Below are positions 17,335 to 24,641 of a DNA stretch of 48,378 bases, in pieces; position 1 is the first letter of the stretch, and every line of letters starts with the position of its first letter. The translations under genes were made by a program, and so were the position numbers. Where the stretch lies: positions 1 to 48,378 of the forward strand of contig DXHT01000024.1 of NCBI GenBank assembly GCA_019113265.1, given 5' to 3'. The stretch is from Bacillota bacterium (GTDB taxonomy: Bacteria; Bacillota; Clostridia; Christensenellales; Pumilibacteraceae). Below the pieces are notes generated by a model. The model worked only from the letters and a program-made list of their open reading frames with translations. It was not told the origin of the DNA and made no database searches.

Positions 17335-17692
17335 CCGCTATTGCCTCCGCAAGATCGGGTATGAGTGAAAGCGCCTTTTCCACAAGCGTGCTTTCCGAAA
17401 CTCTCAGCACTTTATATGAGCCGTTCTTTTTTATGAGAAACCCCATGGGCACGACGCTTGCGCCCACTCCGCTTCCTCCCGCAAACGGGTATGAGGAAAC
17501 TCCCGCTTCCCCGTACTCTCCGCCGCCCGTAAGCATACCGAGAGTCACTCTGCTTATAGGCACTATCGTAGTGCCGTCTTCCATGGTCATTGGTCTGCCG
17601 ATGACCGTATCCCCGTCCACAAGCGTCTTTATCCTTGCGAACGCGGTTTCCACTACCCGCTCTACGGGTTTTTGTTCGGTATTGAGTATCAA
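17309..17692 (-). CDS. ytfJ: Spore protein YtfJ (GerW family)
   Basis: Small sporulation protein family linked in Bacillus to spore germination (GerW). The visible core is the Gly-rich beta region GEAGVSSYPFAGGSGVGASVVPMGFL preceded by VIGRPMTMEDGTTIVPISRVTLG, and an amphipathic C-terminal helix. I chose the TTG at 17692 (about 127 aa). It forms a TTGA overlap with the stop of the DUF2953 gene, has an AGGGGG Shine-Dalgarno about 8 nt upstream, and matches where family members start. The ATG at 17791 in the track would add 33 basic residues that look like read-through of the upstream gene in another frame. Confidence 0.9.
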   Translation of the reverse strand: MILNTEQKPVERVVETAFARIKTLVDGDTVIGRPMTMEDGTTIVPISRVTLGMLTGGGEYGEAGVSSYPFAGGSGVGASVVPMGFLIKKNGSYKVLRVSESTLVEKALSLIPDLAEAIADAAAYEKN

Positions 17693-18312
17693 GTCCGATC
17701 CCCCTTTGCGCGTATGCGCTCTCCTCGCATTTTTGCCGCCGCCTTTCGTACGGCTGCCGCCGCGAAACCATATATAATATTTGCAGGACATGCGCCCATT
17801 ATCCCTTTCACGTATATGCGCAGGGTATTTTTTCCGAAATCGGCGCGTATCCGACCCGAAAAGTCCACGCGTTGCATGCCTTTAAGAACGGTTACTCCCG
17901 CTGCCGCCGCCATGCGCACCAGCTGAACGAGGAGAGCGGACTCCGCGTCGAAGCCCGCCGCGCCTATTCTTACGCCGAGCGACATACGGTGCACGTCCAG
18001 CGCGTCGGTGAGCGGGTTGCGCAGGTAGCGGATAATAGAGTCCTTATCGCTTTCGTCCGTCGTGAGCGAAATGCCCCGCCTTTTTCCGTTTACGCGCAGC
18101 CACACATAGCCGAGCGCGGGAGCGAATCCGTCCGGAGAGATGTCCAGCCGCAATATGCTTACCCCGAACACCATTACTTTGATAAGGTACTTTTTCCCCG
18201 TTATATCCGCCTCCGCAGTAAAAGACGCCCGCCACTCGCCGCACAGAACCGTTATGACAAGTATGGTCACGGTAAGAAAAATCGCCATACACGAAGTATG
18301 GCGGTTTTGCAT
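17689..18312 (-). CDS. DUF2953 domain protein
   Basis: Member of a domain family of unknown function that in Clostridia nearly always precedes ytfJ. It has an N-terminal membrane segment (MAIFLTVTILVITVLCG), a beta-rich middle (KYLIKVMVFGVSILRLDIS) and a helical, basic C-terminus. The family is probably membrane-anchored with the body on one face, in keeping with a sporulation role inferred only from its neighbours. The start is uncertain: ATG 18312 has AAGG directly adjacent, while ATG 18288 gives the cleaner signal segment but lies inside a stem-loop. It is coupled to ytfJ by TTGA. Confidence 0.8.
   Translation of the reverse strand: MQNRHTSCMAIFLTVTILVITVLCGEWRASFTAEADITGKKYLIKVMVFGVSILRLDISPDGFAPALGYVWLRVNGKRRGISLTTDESDKDSIIRYLRNPLTDALDVHRMSLGVRIGAAGFDAESALLVQLVRMAAAAGVTVLKGMQRVDFSGRIRADFGKNTLRIYVKGIMGACPANIIYGFAAAAVRKAAAKMRGERIRAKGDRT
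18283..18303. other. Stem-loop covering the DUF2953 start region
   Basis: CGCCATAC-ACGAA-GTATGGCG is an 8-bp perfect stem. On the minus strand it is followed by ATTTTTC, and on the plus strand by GTTTTG. It could end scpAB transcription or mask the ATG at 18288. It sits 133 nt after the scpB stop. Confidence 0.6.
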
Positions 18313-18436
18313 CCTTTTATTTATATTTATATCAATTTATTGCGTTTACGTATAATAGCGGCGACTTTGCATTCTATTATTTATACCGCATTAAACTTTA
18401 TTCTGTTTAACATTTTATAGCGGAGCATATTGCGTC

Positions 18437-19141
18437 TCACGCTTTTTCGCCCGACTTTTCCTTTTCCGCGGCAGGAGTGAGAGTAGCCGCCGCGACGAGC
18501 GGCAGCTCCGCCTCGACTTTCTCCACCTTTTCGCCTTCGAGAAAGTCGGGGGTCTGTTCCTCGGGTATTTCAAAATCGTTGTAAAGGCTGTCGCTTTCCG
18601 CCTGCCTGTTTTTAAGTTCGTCTATACTGCGCAGAAGATCGTCGTAATCGGGCAACTGCGCTATGCTTTCAAGCCTGAACCGTTTGAGGAACTCGTCCGT
18701 CGTGCCGTACAACTTGGGGTTACCTATCGCGTCCTTTCTGCCCACTACCTCTATAAGTCCAAGACCGAGAAGCGTCTGCATCGTATAATCGCAGTTGACT
18801 CCGCGTATGGACTCCACTTCCAGCTTGGTAACGGGCTGTTTATATGCGATTATCGCAATGGTTTCGAGAGTGGCTTTGGAAAGTTCCTTTTCCCTTATGG
18901 GATTGAGCACCGTCGCAACCTCGTCCTTATAGTCGGGGTTTGTGCCGAACTGTAATTTGCCGTTGTATTCGAGAAGGTGTATGCCGCACTTCCCGCCGTA
19001 CTTGGCTTTGAGACGCTTTACCGCCGCACGCACCTCGCTGTTTTGAAGTTCGAGCGCAGAGGCTATCGTTTCCGTTTTAAGAGGCTCTCCGGAAAGGAAC
19101 AGAAGAGCTTCGAGGACGTTATCCGTTTTTTCTATATCCAT
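18437..19141 (-). CDS. scpB: Segregation and condensation protein B
   Basis: Winged-helix kleisin partner of the SMC-ScpAB condensin complex that organises and segregates the chromosome. ALLFLSGEPLKTETIA at the N-terminus and TLETIAIIAYKQPVTKLEVESIRGVN near residue 90 are family hallmarks, followed by VGRKDAIGNPKLYGTTDEFL. At 234 residues it carries a long acidic C-terminal tail (VEKVEAELPLVAAATLTPAAE) beyond the second winged helix. It lies 23 nt after scpA with GGAG upstream of the ATG. About 124 nt of AT-rich spacer follows before the DUF2953 gene. Confidence 0.96.
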   Translation of the reverse strand: MDIEKTDNVLEALLFLSGEPLKTETIASALELQNSEVRAAVKRLKAKYGGKCGIHLLEYNGKLQFGTNPDYKDEVATVLNPIREKELSKATLETIAIIAYKQPVTKLEVESIRGVNCDYTMQTLLGLGLIEVVGRKDAIGNPKLYGTTDEFLKRFRLESIAQLPDYDDLLRSIDELKNRQAESDSLYNDFEIPEEQTPDFLEGEKVEKVEAELPLVAAATLTPAAEKEKSGEKA

Positions 19142-19164
19142 AAAGTATTTTCTCCGATGTCATG

Positions 19165-19992
19165 TCATTGCCGAGCGGCGGCGGGCGGAATTTCGGGTAC
19201 GGGCGCATCCGCAATGCGCACAAGGTATATGTCGCCGAATACTTCCGTTTGTTTAGCCGTAAGAAACTGCAATTTCATCAGTTCGAGCAGTGCCTGAAAA
19301 GTAGTTATTATTTCGCTGCGCGTCGCGTCCTCTCCGAAAAGTTCGTCGAAATGCACGGCGTTTTTTTGCCCGAGCGTGTGCACTATAAATTCCTGCTTTT
19401 CCTCCACGGTGAACGGGTCGCGCACTATCTCCTTGGGAGTGATATCCAGAGAGCGACGCTCCGCCCTCTCGAAGATCTTACGGAGCGCGGCGTAAAGTCC
19501 TTCCATATCCATGGATTTAAGAACGGTACGTTCGTCTCCCACGCTCATGTCGGGCGGACGCGAATATATGTCGACGGTCTCTCGCGCTTTCAGCTTTTCC
19601 GTTTCCGCCTTGTACAGTTCGTACTCTTCCAGACGACGCATCAGTTCGCTGCCGTCGTCCTCCTGCTCTCCCGCCTGTGCGGTTTCGGGTTTGGGAAGCA
19701 GCGATTTTGCCTTTATTTCAAGCAGATACGCCGCCATGCCGAGGAATTCGGACGCCTTGTCCAGATCCACGTCGTCGATGTCCCTCTCAATAAATTCAAG
19801 AAACTGCCCCGTGATGTCGGAAACGAATATGTCGCATATGCGTATTTTGGAACGCTTTATAAGGTGAAGAAGGAGATCGAGTGGTCCCTCAAAGGAATCC
19901 AGCTTGACGCGGTAACCGTCGCCTTCTTCGAGTGCGTCCTCGTCCAGTTCGTAATCTTTAACTTCGTCGTTTTCCATGTTGACGACACGCAC
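19165..19992 (-). CDS. scpA: Segregation and condensation protein A
   Basis: Kleisin subunit that bridges the SMC heads in bacterial condensin. The N-terminal kleisin motif reads FEGPLDLLLHLIKRSKIRICDI (residues ~34-55), and FLGMAAYLLEIKAKSLLP follows. The C-terminal winged helix, which binds the SMC head, includes VVHFDELFG-like and ALLELMKLQFL. The start is either GTG 19992 or ATG 19977. No Shine-Dalgarno is well placed for either, and the GTG is 1 nt after the upstream TGA, so translation probably continues from the site-2 protease gene. Homologues start near the ATG, and the acidic first 25 residues are variable. Confidence 0.95.
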   Translation of the reverse strand: MRVVNMENDEVKDYELDEDALEEGDGYRVKLDSFEGPLDLLLHLIKRSKIRICDIFVSDITGQFLEFIERDIDDVDLDKASEFLGMAAYLLEIKAKSLLPKPETAQAGEQEDDGSELMRRLEEYELYKAETEKLKARETVDIYSRPPDMSVGDERTVLKSMDMEGLYAALRKIFERAERRSLDITPKEIVRDPFTVEEKQEFIVHTLGQKNAVHFDELFGEDATRSEIITTFQALLELMKLQFLTAKQTEVFGDIYLVRIADAPVPEIPPAAARQ

Positions 19993-19993
19993 C

Positions 19994-20782
19994 TCACAAA
20001 TACAGATAGCCTATCGCGTCCCACCCGCTGACGGGCACGCCGAATATCAGGTTGAACAGCTGCTGTATGCTTCCCGCGATGCCCAGCGAGCCGTACTTGA
20101 TGTATAGTCCGAGAATGTCCACGTATTGCAACCACTGCGGCGCAGGCAGATACATACTTATATAGGCGACTAAAAAGTGCAGGGCAAACAGGAAAAACAG
20201 TATATAGTTTCCGTTTCTGCGCAAAAAGCCGATAAATGCATTGTCGCGCTCCGCAAAAGCCTCTATCACCTTGAACCCGTCCAACGGTCCGAGCGGAATG
20301 AGGTTTAACAAGAGCAGAGAAACATTGATGGACGCCCCCAGCCAGAAGAACCAATAAAAGAAATAATAGGAGTAAACGGCGAACGCCGTCTGCCCGAGAA
20401 TGCCCACCGCCATGACGATGGCAAGGAACAGACAGCAAACTATCATAGCCGCAAAGTTGTACGTTACGCCCGCTATCGCCGTCGTGAAAAGCCCGCGACG
20501 CGGCACTTTGAAATTATACGGATTAACGGGTACCGGCTTTGCGTAGCCGAACCCCATGAAAAGCAACATCAGAAATCCTATCGGATCGAAATGAGATACG
20601 GGATTAAGAGTAAGTCTGCCGTTCACCTTTGCCGTCAGATCGCCGTTCCATTTTGCAACGAGTCCGTGCGCGACTTCATGCGGGATTATGGCAAAATAAA
20701 CGGCGAGAATAAACGCTATAAACGCGATCACCGTCATCAGTACGTCGTCATAGGTATTAAAGATTTGAAGAACGAAGTACAT
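19994..20782 (-). CDS. Site-2 protease family protein (peptidase M50)
   Basis: Intramembrane zinc metalloprotease of the YwhC-like branch, 262 residues with about six membrane segments. The HExxH zinc motif is IPHEVAHGLVAKW near residue 34. The third zinc ligand motif is NLIPLGPLDGFKV near residue 165. No PDZ domain is present, which separates it from RseP. In Clostridia this gene commonly precedes scpAB, and its substrate is not known. It has a clear promoter 28 nt upstream and a GGGAGAG Shine-Dalgarno, so it starts the scpAB transcript. Confidence 0.94.
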   Translation of the reverse strand: MYFVLQIFNTYDDVLMTVIAFIAFILAVYFAIIPHEVAHGLVAKWNGDLTAKVNGRLTLNPVSHFDPIGFLMLLFMGFGYAKPVPVNPYNFKVPRRGLFTTAIAGVTYNFAAMIVCCLFLAIVMAVGILGQTAFAVYSYYFFYWFFWLGASINVSLLLLNLIPLGPLDGFKVIEAFAERDNAFIGFLRRNGNYILFFLFALHFLVAYISMYLPAPQWLQYVDILGLYIKYGSLGIAGSIQQLFNLIFGVPVSGWDAIGYLYL

Positions 20783-20810
20783 CCCGTCACTCTCCCTGAT
20801 TTATTTTAAG

Positions 20811-20839
20811 AGTATACCACTTAATCGGGCGTTAGTCAA
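20811..20839 (-). promoter_or_regulatory. Sigma-A promoter of the site-2 protease-scpAB operon
   Basis: TTGACT (20834-20839), 17-bp spacer, TATACT (20811-20816), with a leader of about 22 nt carrying the Shine-Dalgarno. Confidence 0.8.
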
Positions 20840-21114
20840 CCGCTTTTTATATGGCTCAAAAAGCTGCGAAAAAACGCATAAACGGCAAAATAAAGGCGGA
20901 TCGAGTTATATTTGCCACACGGCGCGATTAACGCATCGGATTGCATACAAACATGCGAAACGCGAAAACGGAACGATCCGCTCGGGCGACTTCGCTGAAA
21001 AATTTTCCGTTAAACTAACGGCACGGACGGAATATTGCATTTTGACGAAAGCCGAACGATCGCCACCCGCACGGAACGATAAATATACCCGCACGAGACT
21101 ATATTATATAATAA
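20840..21114. other. Non-coding spacer upstream of the scpAB promoter
   Basis: I see no convincing gene here. The only track ORF (62 codons, minus strand) starts with GTG, has no Shine-Dalgarno and no recognisable sequence. GCGGATCG and CGATCCGC form an inverted pair about 65 bp apart. Confidence 0.55.
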
Positions 21115-21152
21115 GGAAACGACGAAAGAGCGCGGAGCAAGAAGCCCCGCGC
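21115..21152 (-). terminator. Intrinsic terminator after the dacF unit
   Basis: Minus strand GCGCGGGGC-TTCTT-GCTCCGCGC, a 9-bp stem with one G-U pair, followed by TCTTTCGTCGTTTCC. It lies 20 nt after the small ORF at 21172, which places that ORF inside the dacF transcript. Confidence 0.75.
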
Positions 21153-21171
21153 CCGTTTCGCACCAGATCTT

Positions 21172-21285
21172 TCAGAACCATATGAACGGCCCTTTTCCGA
21201 TATACCCCGGAAGACGTACGTCGATCACATTATCGCTTTCGTCACGTTCGCCCGTGCCTCGTCCGCTATTTTTCTTTTTACTCAT
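21172..21285 (-). CDS. Small protein of 37 residues coupled to dacF
   Basis: This gene is too short for the ORF track. Its ATG overlaps the dacF stop as ATGA, and GGCGG lies a few nt upstream, so translation is probably coupled to dacF. The 37-residue product starts basic and polar (MSKKKNSGRGTGERDE) and ends in a hydrophobic-aromatic tail (LPGYIGKGPFIWF). There is no signal peptide or long membrane helix. A terminator follows 20 nt after the stop, so the ORF fits exactly between dacF and its terminator. I do not recognise it. A role near the membrane or cell wall is only an inference from position. Confidence 0.6.
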   Translation of the reverse strand: MSKKKNSGRGTGERDESDNVIDVRLPGYIGKGPFIWF

Positions 21286-22448
21286 CTTCCGCCTCTCAAA
21301 AGATCGCCTACAATGTCAAGATAACTCTTTTCGGTGAGATCGCTTGTCGTCACCAGATCGCTCTCCGCGACGATCTCTCCGCCGGCGGTAGCCGTGATCT
21401 TACCTACGACGCTTCCGCGCGGAAGCGGTAGTGCGCCGACTTCGTTAAGAGTATAGGAAAGCGTGACCTCTTCATCCTTTCCGCGCTCGGACAGATAGTA
21501 ACCGTCGGAAGCGGGCGCGACTCCCGTACTGCCCTCTTTCGACGACGGAACTTCCACTCGCCCGTCAATCTCCGCGCCCTTGAAGATCACCTGTTTGACC
21601 GACCAGTTGGCAAAGCCGTAGTCGAACAGCGAGCACATTTCGGCATTGCGCTTTTTGGCGGTAGGCGCTCCCGTGATAACGCCGATAAGTCGCATTCCGT
21701 TGCGCATGGCTGTGGCGCTGAGACAGTACATCGCTTCGTTTGTGAAACCCGTCTTTCCTCCGTCGCAACCTTCGTAAGCGCGTATCAGCTTATTCGTATT
21801 GGTGAGCACGGTATCACGCCCCGAAGGATGATGAAAGTCGAACATCCAAACGCCCGAATAGCCGAAGAACTCCTCGTGTTTTATCAGCTCTCGGAACATC
21901 ACGGCGGCGTCGCGCGCGCAGGAATACTGACCCTCTGCGGGCAGTCCCGTACAGTTGACGAAAACGGTGTCTTCCATTCCGAGTTCGCGTGCGCGCTCGT
22001 TCATCTCGGTGACGAATCCTTCCACGCTACCGCTTACCGTTTCCGCAAGCGCGACGCAAGAGTCGTTTGCCGACGCCACCACCGCGGACTTGACGAGCTC
22101 GCCCACACAGTAAGTTTCATGCGCATCGAGGAACGCCTGACTGCCGCCCATGGAAGCGGCGTTTTCGCTCACCGTGATCTCGTCGGAGAGCGACAGCTCC
22201 CCGCGCTGTATGTTTTCAAAAGTCAGAAGCAACGTCATGATCTTTACCATACTTGCTATGGGACGGTGCTCCCGCGCGTTTTTCTCGTAAAGTACTTTAC
22301 CCGTTCCCGTTTCGATGAGGATCGCCGAAGGAGATTGCGGTTCGACAGGTGCGGCGAGCGCGGTCACCGTGGGAAGAGTCCCCGCGACGATGATCAGAGC
22401 CGCAAGACAAAGTACGGATACATAGAGAAATGCCGGTCTTTTTTTCAA
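21282..22448 (-). CDS. dacF: D-alanyl-D-alanine carboxypeptidase, DacF type (peptidase S11)
   Basis: Exported low-molecular-weight penicillin-binding protein, 388 residues. It has a signal peptide (MKKRPAFLYVSVLCLAALII...), the catalytic SMVK (SxxK, near residue 66), SAN in ASANDSCVALAE, and KTG in GGKTGFTNEA, followed by a C-terminal beta-rich PBP5_C-like domain and a short end helix. Start is TTG at 22448, with AAGGAGG about 10 nt upstream. DacF in Bacillus is a sporulation gene next to spoIIA; here it lies between a SpoIIM-like gene and the scpAB operon. It is the second S11 enzyme within 6 kb. Confidence 0.93.
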   Translation of the reverse strand: MKKRPAFLYVSVLCLAALIIVAGTLPTVTALAAPVEPQSPSAILIETGTGKVLYEKNAREHRPIASMVKIMTLLLTFENIQRGELSLSDEITVSENAASMGGSQAFLDAHETYCVGELVKSAVVASANDSCVALAETVSGSVEGFVTEMNERARELGMEDTVFVNCTGLPAEGQYSCARDAAVMFRELIKHEEFFGYSGVWMFDFHHPSGRDTVLTNTNKLIRAYEGCDGGKTGFTNEAMYCLSATAMRNGMRLIGVITGAPTAKKRNAEMCSLFDYGFANWSVKQVIFKGAEIDGRVEVPSSKEGSTGVAPASDGYYLSERGKDEEVTLSYTLNEVGALPLPRGSVVGKITATAGGEIVAESDLVTTSDLTEKSYLDIVGDLLRGGR

Positions 22449-22508
22449 AGCAAAAATTCCTCCTTACAGAGGAATTATGCGTATCATATGTCGTTAATAT
22501 GTAAAATT

Positions 22509-23117
22509 TTACAGAAAGAAAGAAAACAATATCACGAGAACGGATTTTACCACGACGCTGACCACGCAAAAGACGAATATCACCACCGAACTTTTCAGCA
22601 CGGGCAGAAAGGGCGTTCCGCAACCGTATTTGCGTTTTTCCGCCGCTATTCGGGCAAGCCGCGCGAACAGTGCGAAGTAAATCAGATCGGTAATGATCGA
22701 CATTATAACATAAGCTATCGCAAGAGGCAATGCGAGAAGACCGAACGACCGCATTACGAGTACGAGAGTCGATCCCTGGAAAAATCCCACTGCGACTGTA
22801 AACGACACGGTCAAAATCACCGAATGGGAGAATCTTCCCACAAAACAGAATACGGTGACCGAAATCAGCGTAAAGATCAGCAGAGGAAATATGTATCCGG
22901 CAAACGACGCCTGTACTATGAGCGCATACATCCCCGCATTCACGCTCGCAAGAGCCTCCTGAGGGTCTATCGGTTTAAGTGAGGACAATACTCCCATGAC
23001 AAGACCGAACACCAAAAAGCAGGAAAACGCTATCAGCCATGCGAGATGCTCTTTGACGAATTTGAATATACCGTCTATTCTGGACGTGACGAAATATTTT
23101 AAGTTCAATCCCGACAT
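22509..23117 (-). CDS. Polytopic membrane protein, possibly SpoIIM-like
   Basis: Protein of 202 residues with five or six membrane segments (for example HLAWLIAFSCFLVFGLVMGV near the N-terminus) and a basic loop RLARIAAEKRKYG before the last segment. The start at 23117 is preferred over the track start (23210), which lies only ~28 nt after the spoIVB stop and would add a Cys/Tyr-rich, unlikely N-terminus. Size, topology and position beside dacF recall SpoIIM, an engulfment protein, but the sequence match by eye is weak. A sigma-E-like promoter sits immediately upstream and no Shine-Dalgarno is visible. In Bacillus the slot after spoIVB is spo0A, which this is not. Confidence 0.7.
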   Translation of the reverse strand: MSGLNLKYFVTSRIDGIFKFVKEHLAWLIAFSCFLVFGLVMGVLSSLKPIDPQEALASVNAGMYALIVQASFAGYIFPLLIFTLISVTVFCFVGRFSHSVILTVSFTVAVGFFQGSTLVLVMRSFGLLALPLAIAYVIMSIITDLIYFALFARLARIAAEKRKYGCGTPFLPVLKSSVVIFVFCVVSVVVKSVLVILFSFFL

Positions 23118-23122
23118 ACTGC

Positions 23123-23151
23123 AAAATATGCCATATTGTAAAGAAATATGC
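23123..23151 (-). promoter_or_regulatory. Sigma-E-like promoter before the SpoIIM-like gene
   Basis: GCATATT (23145-23151) matches the Bacillus sigma-E -35 consensus KMATATT fully. After 14 bp comes CATATTTT (23123-23130), 6 of 8 against CATACAHT. Only 5 nt separate it from the ATG, so the mRNA would be leaderless. Confidence 0.45.
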
Positions 23152-23181
23152 CGTAATTCGCCTATATTATGTCTGACATAG

Positions 23182-24138
23182 TTATAGCAACCACTCCGCA
23201 AACACACCATAGCCCCTTGTCGGATCGCCCGTAAATACGTGCGTCACCGCGCCTGCGAGTTTACCGTTCTGCACTATCGGACTTCCGCTCATGCCTTGAA
23301 GTATCCCGCCCGTCTTTTCAAGCAGAGCTTCATCCGTAACGCGTATAACCATGCTTTTCTCCCCTCTGCTGTCGCTCTTTTTTGCCTTTACTATTTCTAT
23401 CTCATACGCGCGCCGTTCACTGTCTACCGTGGAATAGATGAGAGCCTTACCAGGCCGAACTTCGTCGTGCGACATTACGATAAACTCTTCACCCCGCGCC
23501 TGCCCGAACATTTTGCCCGAAAGCCCGAAAGTATCGTTGGAAAGAATATTTCCTATCGGCTCGCTCCCGCGCCGTCTGCCAATAAGCCTACCGGCCGCGC
23601 CTCCGGACGGAAGTTTTGCACCGATTATCTCCGAATCGTAAATGTACCCGTATTCGGCGGAAACCGTCTTTCCTGCCGAGGTTATGGCGTGACCGAGTGC
23701 ACGGTAACTGCCGTCACTCTTTTCAAACGTCACCGTCCCCAGACCGGATATGCCCTCTCCGAACGTCACACCGTCTGCGTCGGGAACGTCTACGGCAAGC
23801 CGCTCACCGTTCCTGAAAACCTGAAACAGCGCGCTGTCGCCGCTTACGGACAGCACGCACTCCGCATCGCACGCACCCGAAACGCGCACGCCGTTTATAT
23901 GAGTCACAACATCGCCCTCTCGAAGTCCGCATCCGGCAGCTTCCGCGGTAACGGACGCCACCGCCGGGCCGCTCGTATATAATTCTATATTTACGGGGTA
24001 CCCGCCGAGATAGACTTCTACACCGCCGAAAGCCGCTTCCGCCGCATGCATACGGGGAATGAGCATCAACGCGAAAAGTATAATCATTGCGACAATCGCA
24101 ATATACCGCTTTTTCACACACGTATATTTCACACCCAT
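23182..24138 (-). CDS. spoIVB: SpoIVB peptidase (S55)
   Basis: Serine protease secreted from the forespore that triggers sigma-K activation through SpoIVFA in Bacillus. It has an N-terminal membrane/signal segment (YIAIVAMIILFALMLIP), a PDZ domain (AGCGLREGDVVTHINGVRV) and the S55 domain with catalytic His in YRALGHAI and catalytic Ser in LQGMSGSPIVQNGKLAG. The end, GYGVFAEWLL, is typical. At 318 residues it is shorter than Bacillus SpoIVB (about 425) because the N-terminal region is reduced. The start is uncertain: ATG 24138 or one of the GTG codons just after it; none has a clear Shine-Dalgarno. recN is its normal upstream neighbour, here separated by a plus-strand gene. Confidence 0.95.
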   Translation of the reverse strand: MGVKYTCVKKRYIAIVAMIILFALMLIPRMHAAEAAFGGVEVYLGGYPVNIELYTSGPAVASVTAEAAGCGLREGDVVTHINGVRVSGACDAECVLSVSGDSALFQVFRNGERLAVDVPDADGVTFGEGISGLGTVTFEKSDGSYRALGHAITSAGKTVSAEYGYIYDSEIIGAKLPSGGAAGRLIGRRRGSEPIGNILSNDTFGLSGKMFGQARGEEFIVMSHDEVRPGKALIYSTVDSERRAYEIEIVKAKKSDSRGEKSMVIRVTDEALLEKTGGILQGMSGSPIVQNGKLAGAVTHVFTGDPTRGYGVFAEWLL

Positions 24139-24525
24139 ACCGTTGATAGTAAGTGCCGTACTCTTTCACTCTATCCCGCCGCGCCGATGGAAATAATTTC
24201 AACGCGGCTTTAAGGATGCCGCACATGCGGAATACGAAAACGCCTGCCCCGTAGATACCGAATCAGACAAAGTACAAACAAACCTTACGGAAAAACAACG
24301 GTTCAAACGAACGGAACCGCGAAAAACGCGAACGACCGTACTTTTCCTCACGCGAACGATTCGCGCGCCATCCGTCGTCCGGAAAGACGTTTCCGATGCC
24401 GACGGCGTCAACGCACACGCATTTACCGCATTGAGACGGATCGGTTTTTTGCACGCGCTTCCCCCGTTTTTTATGTACGCGTTTTATATGCTACGGTGAA
24501 AGGCACATGCCGGAACTTCTGAATT
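24139..24525. other. Spacer between spoIVB and the inserted lipoprotein gene
   Basis: No supported gene. Track ORFs of 60-75 codons on the minus strand are basic, low-quality reading frames without Shine-Dalgarno sites. The spoIVB promoter should lie here, but I could not pick out a convincing sigma-G or sigma-A site. Confidence 0.5.
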
Positions 24526-24572
24526 TGCAATATTTATACCCCCCCCCCTGTGGAAAAAATGCAATATTATAC
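24526..24572. repeat. Poly-C tract (10 C) between two direct repeats
   Basis: TGCAATATTTATAC (24526-24539) and TGCAATATTATAC (24560-24572) flank a run of ten C (24539-24548). The second copy contains TATTAT, a possible -10 box, and the C tract lies where its -35 box would be. Slippage would change promoter spacing. Confidence 0.65.
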
Positions 24573-24641
24573 AGTAAAATCCGCTATTCCCATCATGCCG
24601 GAAATATGATATTATTTTATAAAATACAGGAGGGACAGAAA

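Noticed and set aside
20906-21094. 62-codon minus-strand ORF upstream of the site-2 protease
   Set aside because: GTG start without Shine-Dalgarno, no family pattern, and only a weak upstream -10-like box.
23158-23181. TTATGTCTGACATAGT shared with 46722-46740 in truB as a dispersed repeat
   Set aside because: About one exact 16-mer match is expected by chance in a window of this size, and the truB copy is ordinary coding sequence.
24199-24454. Short minus-strand ORFs between spoIVB and the lipoprotein gene as a possible relic gene
   Set aside because: Several overlapping basic frames, none with a ribosome site or resemblance to a sporulation protein.
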